Below, in pieces: positions 1-7,676 of a stretch of 64,000 nt of DNA (positions are counted from its first letter, which is position 1; each line of letters starts with the position of its first letter). Source of the DNA: Scatosoma sp045128175 (GTDB lineage: Bacteria > Bacillota > Clostridia > Christensenellales > Borkfalkiaceae); contig JBGVRF010000045.1 of assembly GCA_045128175.1 (NCBI GenBank), positions 1-64,000 of the forward strand. The letters run 5' to 3'. The notes below the pieces were generated by a model that was given only the letters and a program-made list of their open reading frames with translations, was not told the DNA's origin and ran no database searches. The position numbers and the translations under genes are program-made.

Positions 1-112
1 TACCATCGTTCGCGCGGCTACTCCCGCGAGCAGTAAAAAATACGTGATCGAGATCCGTGAACGCGGCGGCGAGCTGGTCGACAGCGACAACGAAATCGTC
101 GATGCTGAATAA
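1..112 (+). CDS. khpA: KH-domain RNA-binding protein KhpA/YlqC-like, C-terminal end only
   Basis: The reading frame is open from base 2 to a TAA at 110-112 and encodes only the last 36 residues, so the start lies outside the window. The stretch TIVRAATPASSKKYVIEIRE resembles the last helix and strand of the single KH domain of YlqC/KhpA proteins, where a conserved RT(L/V)V(R/K)AAA segment is followed by KKxxVEI. The acidic tail after it is longer than usual. In Firmicutes this gene normally sits between rpsP and rimM, and rimM does follow here, which supports the call. KhpA binds RNA and pairs with KhpB (the jag gene at 11512-12513). The assignment rests on a short fragment and on context. 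Confidence 0.6.
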   Translation, partial: TIVRAATPASSKKYVIEIRERGGELVDSDNEIVDAE

Positions 113-143
113 TTAACGGCGCGACGAAGCAAATTGTAAAAAG

Positions 144-173
144 AAAAAAGGCTTTTTATCGAAGCCTTTTTTT
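144..173 (+). terminator. Rho-independent terminator after khpA
   Basis: Perfect 11-bp stem (144-154 with 162-172) with an A-run on the left and a T-run on the right. It separates the KH-protein gene from rimM, so rimM is probably transcribed partly or wholly on its own. Confidence 0.8.
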
Positions 174-267
174 AACATTTGAAACAAAACAGAGGAGGCA
201 GGTATGAGATGAGCAATGTTTTATGCCTGTTTGCCTGCCCGATAAACGTATAAAAGAGGAGCAAAAA

Positions 268-768
268 ATGGATCGTTTGGTGATAGGCGAGGTGTTAAAA
301 CCGCAGGGGATCAGAGGTGAGCTGAAGGTAAAAACGTTTACCGACTTTCCCGAGGATGTGAAAGAGTTTGGAACGGTATATATTGATGAAAAGCCGTATA
401 AGATTCTGTCTTTCCGCGTCGGCCCCGACGGGGCGGCGTATATAGGCTTGCGCGGGGTTCCCGATCGCAATGCGGCGGAGTTGCTTCGCGGCAAAAAGCT
501 GGAAGGCGAGCGTGAGGACGCGCCCGAGTTGGAAGAGGGGCAATATTATATCGTAGACATCATCGGGCTTTCTTGCGAAACGGAGGAAGGCGAGTTTTTG
601 GGTACGGTCAAGGATGTGACCAGTCTTTCAAGCGACGTTTACACGTTGGAAAAAGACGGTAAAAATATTCTTTTCCCCGTTGTAAACGGCGTGATCGTCA
701 AGGTAGATCTGGAAGCGGGTAAGCTGATCGTAAATAAGGAAAAGTTCGATCAGATCGCGGTATTTTAA
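268..768 (+). CDS. rimM: 16S rRNA processing protein RimM
   Basis: RimM is a 30S assembly factor that helps mature the 3' domain of 16S rRNA and binds ribosomal protein S19. The 166-residue protein has the usual two-domain layout: an N-terminal beta-barrel beginning MDRLVIGEVLKPQGIRGELK and a PRC-barrel in the second half (YIVDIIGLSCETEEGEFLG, then ILFPVVNGVIVKVD). The ATG at 268 was chosen because it matches the family start and has AGAGGA upstream at 255-260; an in-frame ATG at 223 would add 15 residues with no family counterpart. The usual partners trmD and rplS do not follow; a convergent thiT comes next instead. Confidence 0.95.
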   Translation: MDRLVIGEVLKPQGIRGELKVKTFTDFPEDVKEFGTVYIDEKPYKILSFRVGPDGAAYIGLRGVPDRNAAELLRGKKLEGEREDAPELEEGQYYIVDIIGLSCETEEGEFLGTVKDVTSLSSDVYTLEKDGKNILFPVVNGVIVKVDLEAGKLIVNKEKFDQIAVF

Positions 769-779
769 GCAGAAAAAAT

Positions 780-800
780 CTCCCGAAACATTTTCGGGAG
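780..800. terminator. Bidirectional terminator between rimM and thiT
   Basis: A 9-bp perfect stem, CTCCCGAAA with TTTCGGGAG, lies between the convergent stops of rimM and thiT. There are A-runs on the left and T-rich sequence on the right, so it can serve both strands. Confidence 0.75.
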
Positions 801-810
801 AATAAATTTA

Positions 811-1539
811 TTATTGCTTATTTTCCGCTTGTTTCGTGGCGACGGACTTTGGTCTTATCATTTTCGATAAGCGATCGAGAACACCGTATTTTGTCAAAAA
901 CAGCAATACCAGGGTTGCGATGAGTGCATCGGCGGGGATATAAACGCATTGATAGATGAAGGAATAAACAAAGGCGTTGCCCATTGCCCAATCGGGGAAG
1001 GACACCCAAACGGCGTCCTGTAAAAAGAAGATCGCGCCAGAGGTAAGGTGAAAGCAAAATCTTGCGACGAACACACAAATACAGCCGAGTACGATCGGCA
1101 ATACGCCCTTTTCCTTTCGTTGCATTTTTCCGAAAAATCCCATCAATCCGACGCTGGCGAACGCAAGCAGATAATCGAGAACGAAGGTCGCCGGTGTGAG
1201 GATATACGGATCTTCGATGAAATTAAGCAGTCCGTGAATGAGCCCGATCATAAAGCCTTCCGTAGGGCCGTAGATATAGGCGTAGATAAGGATGGGAACG
1301 AAGGACGCGAGCGTGATCGATCCGCCGTATTGTACGGGGCTGATCTTGATAACGGCGAGTGTAAAAGACATCGCCACGCAAACGCCCGCAAACGCGACGC
1401 GTTTCGCGTCGAATTTCCGTTTGCTTAACGATCCGATGCGCGCGATGATACCGAGCAACAATGCAACGGTGCCGACAGAGATCCATTTGATGACGTTGGT
1501 CGTCTGTTCGCTGACCTCTAACAGGGAATAAAGAAACAT
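811..1539 (-). CDS. thiT: Energy-coupled thiamine transporter S component ThiT
   Basis: ThiT is the membrane substrate-binding subunit of an ECF importer and captures thiamine for a shared EcfAA'T module encoded elsewhere. The 242-residue protein has about six hydrophobic segments and the ThiT hallmarks: a VPILIYAYIYGPTEGFMIGL loop, a following DPYILTPATFVLDYLLAFAS segment and a late FCFHLTSGAIFF helix. The start at 1539 is set by an AAGGAGG five bases upstream; the frame is open further but upstream codons lie in the leader. The leader carries a TPP riboswitch and a terminator, which fits thiamine uptake very well. A close alternative would be another ECF S component, but the riboswitch argues against that. 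Confidence 0.9.
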   Translation of the reverse strand: MFLYSLLEVSEQTTNVIKWISVGTVALLLGIIARIGSLSKRKFDAKRVAFAGVCVAMSFTLAVIKISPVQYGGSITLASFVPILIYAYIYGPTEGFMIGLIHGLLNFIEDPYILTPATFVLDYLLAFASVGLMGFFGKMQRKEKGVLPIVLGCICVFVARFCFHLTSGAIFFLQDAVWVSFPDWAMGNAFVYSFIYQCVYIPADALIATLVLLFLTKYGVLDRLSKMIRPKSVATKQAENKQ

Positions 1540-1572
1540 AAAAACCTCCTTGTTCCGCCGCACGCGCTTTCT

Positions 1573-1620
1573 AAAAAAACAGCGTCTGTAAACGACCCGA
1601 AAGGATCGGTCGACAGGCGC
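1573..1620 (-). terminator. TPP riboswitch expression-platform terminator
   Basis: On the minus strand a long imperfect hairpin (outer arm about 1581-1588 with 1613-1620, inner CGACC with GGTCG) is followed by seven U residues at 1573-1579. It lies between the TPP aptamer and the thiT ribosome-binding site, as expected for ligand-controlled transcription termination. Confidence 0.75.
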
Positions 1621-1671
1621 AAGGTGTTTTTCGGTCGAAAAGAAAAACGCAAAAAACACGTTTTTCAAACG

Positions 1672-1768
1672 AATGAAAACGTTTATCGATCTCTCGCTCA
1701 GGTATTACCCTGCCGATTCAAATGGTATAATCTCAGCCTTTGTAAGGCACCCACGACGGATACGTTAT
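1672..1768 (-). promoter_or_regulatory. TPP (THI-box) riboswitch
   Basis: Read on the minus strand, the conserved THI-box pieces appear in order: GGGTGCC, AAGGCTGAGA, a TACC strand, then GAATCGGCAGGGTAATACC and TGAGCGAGAG. The CTGAGA pyrimidine-binding loop and the variant of the CCTGATCTGGATAATGCCAGCG block are both clear. It lies between a strong promoter and thiT, so thiamine diphosphate should repress thiT. The outer P1 boundaries are approximate. Confidence 0.9.
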
Positions 1769-1785
1769 AAAATTTTTGTAGAACT

Positions 1786-1814
1786 ATTATAAAATATAAA
1801 ACGCTGTTTGTCAA
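1786..1814 (-). promoter_or_regulatory. Sigma-A promoter for thiT
   Basis: Minus-strand TTGACA (1809-1814) and TATAAT (1786-1791) are separated by 17 bp, a consensus promoter. It lies directly upstream of the TPP riboswitch. Confidence 0.85.
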
Positions 1815-1879
1815 CGATTTGAGGGCAAAAAATAGAAAATTTTTAAAACAAATAGAGTAAACAAGAGAGGATAAAATTT

Positions 1880-2464
1880 ATGCGTTACGATTTTTACGCG
1901 TATATGGACAGAATGAAATATATCAAACGCTGGCAGCTGATGCGTTCAACTCGGGAAGAGAACATCATGGAACATTCTCAAAGCGTATCGATGCTGGCAC
2001 ACGCGCTCGTCAGTATCCACAACGAGGTGTTCGGCGGCAATGCGGATGTTTTGAAGACGTTGTTGTACGCGATGTATCACGAGATCGGCGAAGTGATGAC
2101 GGGGGACTTGCCCACGCCCATCAAATATTACAACCACGATATCCACGGCGCGTATAAAGAATTGGAAAAGAACGCGTGTGAAAAGATCGTAAGCACGTTA
2201 CCGCAAGAACTGCGTAGCGAGATCGCGCCCTACGTCATGGCGGATGAAGACAGCGTGGAATACCGTCTGGTCAAGGCGGCAGACCGTTTAGCGGCGTATA
2301 TCAAATGCTTGGAGGAGCTGCGCTCGGGAAACGGCGAATTTGCAAAGGCAAAAAAGAGCATTGAAGAAGATCTGCGCGGCAGAAATATGCTGGAATTGGA
2401 ATATTTTTTCGAGCATTTTATTCCTTCGTTCGAGCTGACTTTGGACGATCTGGAAGGACTTTGA
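1880..2464 (+). CDS. yfbR: YfbR-like 5'-deoxynucleotidase (HD superfamily)
   Basis: YfbR enzymes remove the phosphate from deoxyribonucleoside 5'-monophosphates using a divalent metal. The 194-residue protein carries the family signatures: RWQLMR and EN.MEHS near residues 17-33 (H32), a YHEIGEVMTGDLPTPIKYY block at 66-84, and a late KAADRLAAYIKC with D135. The usual HD pair is HE here (H67-E68), so the metal-binding Asp is replaced by Glu, while E71 and D76 are kept. The start has AGAGAGGA upstream. The gene stands alone, divergent from thiT across the riboswitch. The enzyme class is clear; activity with the D-to-E change is untested. Confidence 0.85.
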   Translation: MRYDFYAYMDRMKYIKRWQLMRSTREENIMEHSQSVSMLAHALVSIHNEVFGGNADVLKTLLYAMYHEIGEVMTGDLPTPIKYYNHDIHGAYKELEKNACEKIVSTLPQELRSEIAPYVMADEDSVEYRLVKAADRLAAYIKCLEELRSGNGEFAKAKKSIEEDLRGRNMLELEYFFEHFIPSFELTLDDLEGL

Positions 2465-2623
2465 GAAAAAGTATTGACAAATATCACACAGTTTTCAAAA
2501 AACCTTAAAAGAATAAACAAAGAAAGGTCGTATAATAAACGCTGTAAACGGCGATAAATATCAATGCGTTACGAAAAGACGAAAAAAAATACGTTCGTGG
2601 CATTTGAAAAAGGATTAAAGTTT

Positions 2624-4024
2624 ATGAAAAAGAAAAAAATTTTGAAAAATATCCTCGCAGTAGCTTGTGCAATGACAGCCTTTGTGGCTTTTGCCGCTTG
2701 CGATTTCGGACAAAAAGAAGTCGTAAATGCATACGATATCGCGGTAAAGAACGGTTTTACCGGCACGGAGGAAGAATGGCTTGCCAGTTTGAAAGGCGCA
2801 GACGGCAACGACGCGCCCGAGCTCGATATCGGCGATATTTACGAGGTGGCGAAAGAGAACGGCTACAAGGGTACGTTCCTTGAGTTTTTGAAAGAATATC
2901 TCGATGTGGAGGCGAAGGAGGACAACGACACGGCACAGATCGCCGAGAACGTAATGTCCGTGGTCAGCATCTATTGCGGATTCTCAAAGACGACGTGGGT
3001 CAGCAACGGCTTCCCGTATTTCAACACCGAGGAGAAAAAACAATATTACAGCTCGGCGGGCAGTGGCGTGATCATCGACCTCAATAAGGAAGCGGGCAAT
3101 GCGCTCATCGTCACCAATTACCACGTGATCTACGACGCGGACAGCGACACCGAAACGAATATTTCCGATTCTATTTGGCTGTATACCTACGGCGCGCTGA
3201 ATATGTTCTCTTCCACGACAGGTAAAAACGAGGGTGGCGACGGTATTCGGGCGACGTACGTTGGCGGCGCGATGGATTACGATATAGCGGTCATCAAGGT
3301 CGAAGGTGCGGTCGAAGAGTTGAAAAATTCAACTGAAGCAAAGCTCGGCGATTCGGAAGAGGTGAAGATCGGCGAAAAGGTGTTTGCTATCGGTAACCCC
3401 AGCGGCGCGGGTATTGCCGTGACAAGCGGCGTCATTTCCGTGGATTCGGAATATATCGTGATGGAATCGACGGACGGTGAAGCGCGTCAAGTGCAATATC
3501 GAGTCATGCGTACGGATGCGGCGATCAATCACGGCAATTCCGGTGGTGCGCTGTTCAACGCGAAAGGGGAACTGATCGGCATCACCAACGCCAAGAGCGT
3601 TGAAGAAGAAGTGGACAATATGGGCTACGCTTTGCCTATCACGCAGGTCAAAAATCTGATAGACAACGCTTTGGATAACGGCGGCGTGGTGAAACGCGCG
3701 ATGCTGGGTATCGAAGCGCAGACCACGGCGTCGAGAACGGAGTTCGACGAAAGCGGCAATCTTGTTATCATAGAGGAATTCACCGTTTCGAAAGAATCGA
3801 AGCAGGGTTCGGCGGCCTATAATAAGCTCAAGTACGGCGACGTGATCAAATCGATCGAGTTGCACGGGGAAAAGATCTCGCTTACCCGTCGCTATCAGCT
3901 TAATGATCTGCTTCTTAAAGTGCGAAAAGGGGACTCGTTGGTGCTTAACGTGATCCGCGATGGCAGCGAAACGGCAGTCACTATCGTTTACGATCAGGAC
4001 GCGTACTTTACCGATTATCAGTAA
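2624..4024 (+). CDS. HtrA/DegP-like trypsin-family serine protease lipoprotein
   Basis: Predicted surface-anchored serine protease of 466 residues. A basic N-terminus and hydrophobic stretch end in a lipobox-like FAAC (C26). Two related short repeats of about 25 residues follow (near 36-60 and 71-95). The trypsin-like domain has the triad H167 (NYHV), D220 (YDIAV) and S306 (HGNSGG), and a PDZ-like C-terminal part starts near residue 360. The start at 2624 was chosen because AAAGGA precedes it and the signal peptide begins there; an in-frame ATG at 2564 adds 20 residues ahead of the signal. Such proteins degrade or refold misfolded exported proteins. Its natural substrate is not evident. Confidence 0.85.
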   Translation: MKKKKILKNILAVACAMTAFVAFAACDFGQKEVVNAYDIAVKNGFTGTEEEWLASLKGADGNDAPELDIGDIYEVAKENGYKGTFLEFLKEYLDVEAKEDNDTAQIAENVMSVVSIYCGFSKTTWVSNGFPYFNTEEKKQYYSSAGSGVIIDLNKEAGNALIVTNYHVIYDADSDTETNISDSIWLYTYGALNMFSSTTGKNEGGDGIRATYVGGAMDYDIAVIKVEGAVEELKNSTEAKLGDSEEVKIGEKVFAIGNPSGAGIAVTSGVISVDSEYIVMESTDGEARQVQYRVMRTDAAINHGNSGGALFNAKGELIGITNAKSVEEEVDNMGYALPITQVKNLIDNALDNGGVVKRAMLGIEAQTTASRTEFDESGNLVIIEEFTVSKESKQGSAAYNKLKYGDVIKSIELHGEKISLTRRYQLNDLLLKVRKGDSLVLNVIRDGSETAVTIVYDQDAYFTDYQ

Positions 4025-4090
4025 TTCCCTTTCCGGGAGAATAAATCAGATCACCCAAAACTTCTCTTTTATGTTTTTTTGTGGAAGGAT

Positions 4091-4125
4091 GCGTCTTGGC
4101 TTGCTAAGACGCGTCTTTTCTCTTT
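4091..4125 (+). terminator. Terminator after the HtrA-like gene
   Basis: Stem GCGTCTT (4091-4097) with AAGACGC (4106-4112), followed by a T-rich tract. It lies between the protease gene and the promoter at 4141. Confidence 0.65.
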
Positions 4126-4140
4126 TACGATCGGATACAC

Positions 4141-4169
4141 TTGACATTTTGCAGATTTCGTAGTATACT
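4141..4169 (+). promoter_or_regulatory. Sigma-A promoter upstream of the FtsK-like gene and mutY
   Basis: TTGACA (4141-4146) and TATACT (4164-4169) with a 17-bp spacer. It sits about 33 bases ahead of the next start codon and could drive the 4202-6444 run. Confidence 0.8.
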
Positions 4170-4201
4170 AAAGGTAGAAGAACGGGCAAGGAGGCGTGGT
4201 T

Positions 4202-4933
4202 ATGCAGACAGATGAATTTATTTCGTCAATATTCCAATCAAAAGACGAGGAGTTTGACAAGCTGAGGGAGGGACTTCCCTTAGGACAGGATCTTGCCGGA
4301 AACGTTACGCTTGCGAGAAAGACGCAACGTTTGTTGGCGTATCGGTTCACCTGCGTAACGGGGGAAGCGCGCAGCGAATATATCCGTCGTCTCATTCTTT
4401 CGTTGGCGTGTCTGTACGACAAATATGAGGCGTGTTTTTTGGTCCTTTCTCCGCGCAGAGAATACGGGGAGCTGTTGCAGTTCAGATATATGGACGTCAC
4501 CGTGCCGTACGTTCGCGAAAAGCAGGATCTGGAAAACGCCAGAAAAACACTTAAAGAATTGTTGCAGATGCGCAGTGTCGGACGCGGTTATCCGAAGCTT
4601 TTCCTCGTGCTCGACGGGCTGGAGGAGTTGCCCGATTGCAATGCGGACGGGGAGTTCGAAGAATACCGCAGCTTCTTCGATCTTATCGCCCGTCGTATGG
4701 ACGTAGACGTGATCGGCGGCGTGGATCTGCAAAAGAGTATTTACAGCGGCCTGCCGGGCGTTTTTATCGGCGTAGGGAACTGTCTGGTGAACGTACGGGA
4801 GGACGGAAAGGCGGACGTCTCGTACGTAAACGATTCGGCGACGCTTTCCGAATCTATTTCCGTCCGTATTCCCGATTCGCCCGAGATCGGGCAGACGATC
4901 GAGTATCTCAATAAATCGGGCCCGAAGGACTGA
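4202..4933 (+). CDS. Degenerate FtsK/SpoIIIE-like ATPase-fold protein, function unknown
   Basis: I do not recognise a named family. The 243-residue protein has an order of segments like the motor domain of FtsK/SpoIIIE: a possible P-loop remnant (VTGEARSEYIRRLILSLA), a ACFLVLSPRREYGELLQF strand-turn, VPYVREKQDLENARKTL, then a Walker-B-like KLFLVLDGLEEL. The GxxGxGKS loop is missing, so ATP binding is doubtful. There are no membrane segments or gamma domain. The ATG at 4202 is preferred over a GTG at 4196 because AAGGAGG (4188-4194) is spaced better. It is followed three bases later by mutY, so the two are probably co-transcribed. Confidence 0.5.
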   Translation: MQTDEFISSIFQSKDEEFDKLREGLPLGQDLAGNVTLARKTQRLLAYRFTCVTGEARSEYIRRLILSLACLYDKYEACFLVLSPRREYGELLQFRYMDVTVPYVREKQDLENARKTLKELLQMRSVGRGYPKLFLVLDGLEELPDCNADGEFEEYRSFFDLIARRMDVDVIGGVDLQKSIYSGLPGVFIGVGNCLVNVREDGKADVSYVNDSATLSESISVRIPDSPEIGQTIEYLNKSGPKD

Positions 4934-4936
4934 TCG

Positions 4937-5983
4937 ATGCAAAAAGATAAAAAAAATATACTTCAACGCATACCGGCCCCCCTCCTTTCGTGGTATCGAG
5001 CGAACAAACGCGAGCTGCCGTGGCGGGAGGATCCGACTCCGTATCGGGTTTGGGTCTCTGAGATCATGTTGCAACAGACCCGCGTGGAAGCGGTGAAGGA
5101 GTATTATCTCCGTTTTATGCAGGCGTTACCGACGGTGGAAGCGCTTGCCGAATGCGAAGAAGAAAAATTGCTGAAACTTTGGGAGGGGCTGGGCTATTAC
5201 AGTCGCGCCCGAAACCTGCAAAAGGCGGCGAAGCTGCTTGTCGGCGTATACGGCGGAGAGTTTCCGCATAGCATAGAAGAATTGAAAGGGTTGCCGGGAA
5301 TCGGAAGTTATACGGCGGGAGCGATCGCTTCGATCGCTTTCGGGCTTCCCGTTGCGGCGGTAGATGGGAACGTTTTTCGCGTGATCTCGAGGCTCAGAGA
5401 GGACGGGACGGTCATTTCCGATCCGACTTATCGCAAACGTCTGGAAGCGGAGCTGTCCGCCGTTTATCCGCGCGAGGGAGAAATGTGTTCGCAGTTCACG
5501 CAAAGCTTGTTCGAGCTGGGCGCGCTGATCTGCAAGCCGCAGTCGCCGCAATGCGAGATATGTCCTCTAAACGGGTCATGCGAAGCGTATAGGCACGAAA
5601 CGCAGAGCCAATACCCCGTGTTGCCCGAAAAGAAGGAAAAACGCAAGGAAGAGGTGTACGTATTTTTGATACAAACGCCGCAGGGATACTGTATTCGCCG
5701 TCGCGAAGAGGGCGTTTTGCGGGGCATGAACGAGTTTCCCTCTCACGTCGTTACAGCAGAGGAAACTCCCGAAAACGTATTAAACGAGTGGGGCATGTCT
5801 GCGTTCACGGAAAAAAATCGTAAAAAATACACGCATATTTTCACGCATATACGTTGGGATATGACTTGTATATTGATCGAAACGGAAGTTGCGCCGTTTG
5901 ACGCGTACACGCTGGAGGAAATCGTTGAAACGGTGTCGTTGCCCACTGCGTTCCGACAGTGTTTGGGTATGCTGAAAGAATGA
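4937..5983 (+). CDS. mutY: A/G-specific adenine DNA glycosylase MutY
   Basis: MutY removes adenine mispaired with 8-oxoguanine, preventing G:C to T:A mutations. The 348-residue protein has the HhH-GPD fold: catalytic Glu in VSEIMLQQTRV (E42), the helix-hairpin-helix LPGIGSYTAGAI (119-130), catalytic Asp in AVDGNVFRV (D143), and the 4Fe-4S ligands C199, C206, C209 and C215 in the C-x6-C-x2-C-x5-C spacing. A NUDIX-like 8-oxoG recognition domain fills the C-terminal third (about 235-348). It follows the preceding gene by three bases and overlaps the next by four, indicating an operon. Confidence 0.95.
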   Translation: MQKDKKNILQRIPAPLLSWYRANKRELPWREDPTPYRVWVSEIMLQQTRVEAVKEYYLRFMQALPTVEALAECEEEKLLKLWEGLGYYSRARNLQKAAKLLVGVYGGEFPHSIEELKGLPGIGSYTAGAIASIAFGLPVAAVDGNVFRVISRLREDGTVISDPTYRKRLEAELSAVYPREGEMCSQFTQSLFELGALICKPQSPQCEICPLNGSCEAYRHETQSQYPVLPEKKEKRKEEVYVFLIQTPQGYCIRRREEGVLRGMNEFPSHVVTAEETPENVLNEWGMSAFTEKNRKKYTHIFTHIRWDMTCILIETEVAPFDAYTLEEIVETVSLPTAFRQCLGMLKE

Positions 5984-6444
5984 AGAAGCGTATGAAAAAA
6001 TATAAATTGACGTTTGAAATGGTGCCCGAGGAGTGTTGGCTAAAAAATCTTCGTAGCGAATTGAAACCCGAGGATTGGGACAGGGTACGCCGCGACGCGT
6101 ACGCCCGCGCGAAAGGGCGGTGCATGATCTGTGGCAAAGCGGCAAGGCTGGAGGCGCACGAAAAATGGAGCTATGACGACGAAAACGCGTTGCAAAAGCT
6201 GGAAACGGTCGTCGCGCTTTGTCACGAGTGTCACGAAGTCAAACACATCAGCCGAGCATATCTGGTCGGTCGTGGTGCGGACGTGATGGAGCATTTCATG
6301 CTTGTCAACGGCTGTTCGCAGATGGAATATCACGAGGCGCTCGGCGAAGCAAACGAGGAATACCGCCGTCGCAATAAGGTCGAAGGCTGGGTAACGGATA
6401 TCTCTTGGCTGGAAAAGAGATTTGCTATCAAATTACGCAGATAA
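5980..6444 (+). CDS. HNH-endonuclease-like zinc protein
   Basis: A 154-residue protein with a CMICG half-zinc site (about residue 49), an EAHEKWSYDD segment carrying the HNH-type His, and ALCHECHEVKH with the second metal pair, all features of HNH nuclease folds. Similar stand-alone proteins are common in Clostridia; their role is not established. The start ATG at 5980 overlaps the mutY stop (ATGA), which suggests translational coupling; a second ATG at 5992 is possible. Coupling to mutY hints at a DNA-repair connection, but that is inference only. Confidence 0.65.
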   Translation: MKKRMKKYKLTFEMVPEECWLKNLRSELKPEDWDRVRRDAYARAKGRCMICGKAARLEAHEKWSYDDENALQKLETVVALCHECHEVKHISRAYLVGRGADVMEHFMLVNGCSQMEYHEALGEANEEYRRRNKVEGWVTDISWLEKRFAIKLRR

Positions 6445-6461
6445 AGAAAGGAGAAATTTAC

Positions 6462-6905
6462 ATGGCAAACTTTTGTCCGAATTGCGGCAAACAGGTAAAC
6501 GCCGGCGACCGCTTTTGTACGGAATGCGGAACGAGCCTGAGCGGCGCCGCAAGCAATAATAATACTTATACGAATAACAACGGCACAGGAAACGCATCGG
6601 CTTCGGATGTAGGCGCGATCCTCGGAACCCTGGTAGCGGTCAGCCTCATCGGTGGACTCACGCGGCAACTCTACTATTATAACGGCAGATATTTTTACGA
6701 TCCCTATTGCAGGCGACCGTTCATGAGTCCGCATATGATCCTTGGCAGACCTCGTCCCTGTTTTCGACCGGGGCTTATGCACAGACGGCCCGGGCACCCG
6801 ATGCGTCCGCCTATGGGCCCTCACGGCGGCGGACCTCGCGGCCCAATGGGCGGCGGCCCACGTGGCGGTGGCCCTCGCGGCGGCGGTCCCGGCGGACGTA
6901 GATAA
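6462..6905 (+). CDS. Zinc-ribbon membrane-associated protein with Gly/Pro/Arg-rich tail
   Basis: The 147-residue protein opens with a double zinc-knuckle, MANFCPNCGKQ then DRFCTECGTSL, typical of zinc_ribbon_2 proteins. A Ser/Asn linker is followed by one hydrophobic segment (around 47-65), a Tyr/Arg/Pro-rich region and a C-terminal run of GGGPRG-type repeats from about residue 112. AAAGGAG six bases upstream fixes the start at 6462. Function is unknown; proteins with this N-terminal ribbon are often membrane-tethered regulators or scaffolds. It follows the HNH gene by 17 bases. Confidence 0.65.
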   Translation: MANFCPNCGKQVNAGDRFCTECGTSLSGAASNNNTYTNNNGTGNASASDVGAILGTLVAVSLIGGLTRQLYYYNGRYFYDPYCRRPFMSPHMILGRPRPCFRPGLMHRRPGHPMRPPMGPHGGGPRGPMGGGPRGGGPRGGGPGGRR

Positions 6906-6950
6906 GTAGATAATATCCGAAAATAAGAAAAAATCGAAAGGAGAAAGAAA

Positions 6951-7568
6951 ATGAAAGTATTGTTGGTAAACGGAAGCGGTCACGAACACGGTTGTACGTA
7001 CACGGCGCTTGCGGAGGTGGCGAAGGCGCTCAACGCCAACGGCGTGGAAACGGAGATCTATTGGATCGGAAAAAATCAGGTCGCAGGCTGTATGGGCTGT
7101 TGGGCTTGTAAAAAGACGAAAAAATGCGTCCTCGACGACGGCGTGAACGAGTTCGTGGAAAAGGCGGCGCAGTTTGACGGCTACGTATTCGGTTCGCCCG
7201 TATATTACGCTTCGGCAGCAGGCGCATTGGTCAGCTTTATGGACAGAGTGTTTTACAGCGGCGGCAAGCATCTGGCGTATAAGCCCGCGGCGGCGGTGGT
7301 CAGTTGTAGACGCGCAGGCGCAAGCACGACTTTTGACGTGATCAATAAATATTTTACGATCAATAATATGCAGATCGTCGGCTCGAATTATTGGAACGAG
7401 ATCCACGGCAACACGGCGGAGGAAGCGGCGCAGGACGAAGAAGGATTACAGACGATGCGCGTGCTGGGCAATAATATGGCGTGGTTGCTCAAATGTATTC
7501 AAATGGGCAAGGAAGCGGGGCTCGAGCCCGTCCGCGAACGCAAGATCATGACGAATTTCATTCGTTGA
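6951..7568 (+). CDS. Flavodoxin-fold NAD(P)H-dependent oxidoreductase (iron-sulfur flavoprotein type)
   Basis: A 205-residue protein of the NADPH-dependent FMN reductase / iron-sulfur flavoprotein superfamily. The N-terminal VLLVNGSGHEHGCTYTAL binds the FMN phosphate, and GSPVYYASAAGALVSFMDR is the flavin-contacting loop typical of the family. A CMGCWACKKTKKC cluster (about residues 47-59) could hold an Fe-S cluster or form redox disulfides. Electron partners cannot be read from the sequence. AAAGGAG lies just upstream of the ATG. Confidence 0.8.
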   Translation: MKVLLVNGSGHEHGCTYTALAEVAKALNANGVETEIYWIGKNQVAGCMGCWACKKTKKCVLDDGVNEFVEKAAQFDGYVFGSPVYYASAAGALVSFMDRVFYSGGKHLAYKPAAAVVSCRRAGASTTFDVINKYFTINNMQIVGSNYWNEIHGNTAEEAAQDEEGLQTMRVLGNNMAWLLKCIQMGKEAGLEPVRERKIMTNFIR

Positions 7569-7676
7569 TCTTCGGCGTTTTAGCGCAATTTTTGAAAAAA
7601 CAACATATCCTATAAATAAAGAAAACGTCAAGCGCGCGTTCGGGCGGTCCTGCCCGACGGAAGGAGGGAAACGCAA

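Noticed and set aside
2472..2537. TTGACA and TATAAT upstream of the HtrA-like gene as a promoter
   Set aside because: They are roughly 55 bases apart and cannot form one promoter; no good partner box was found for either.
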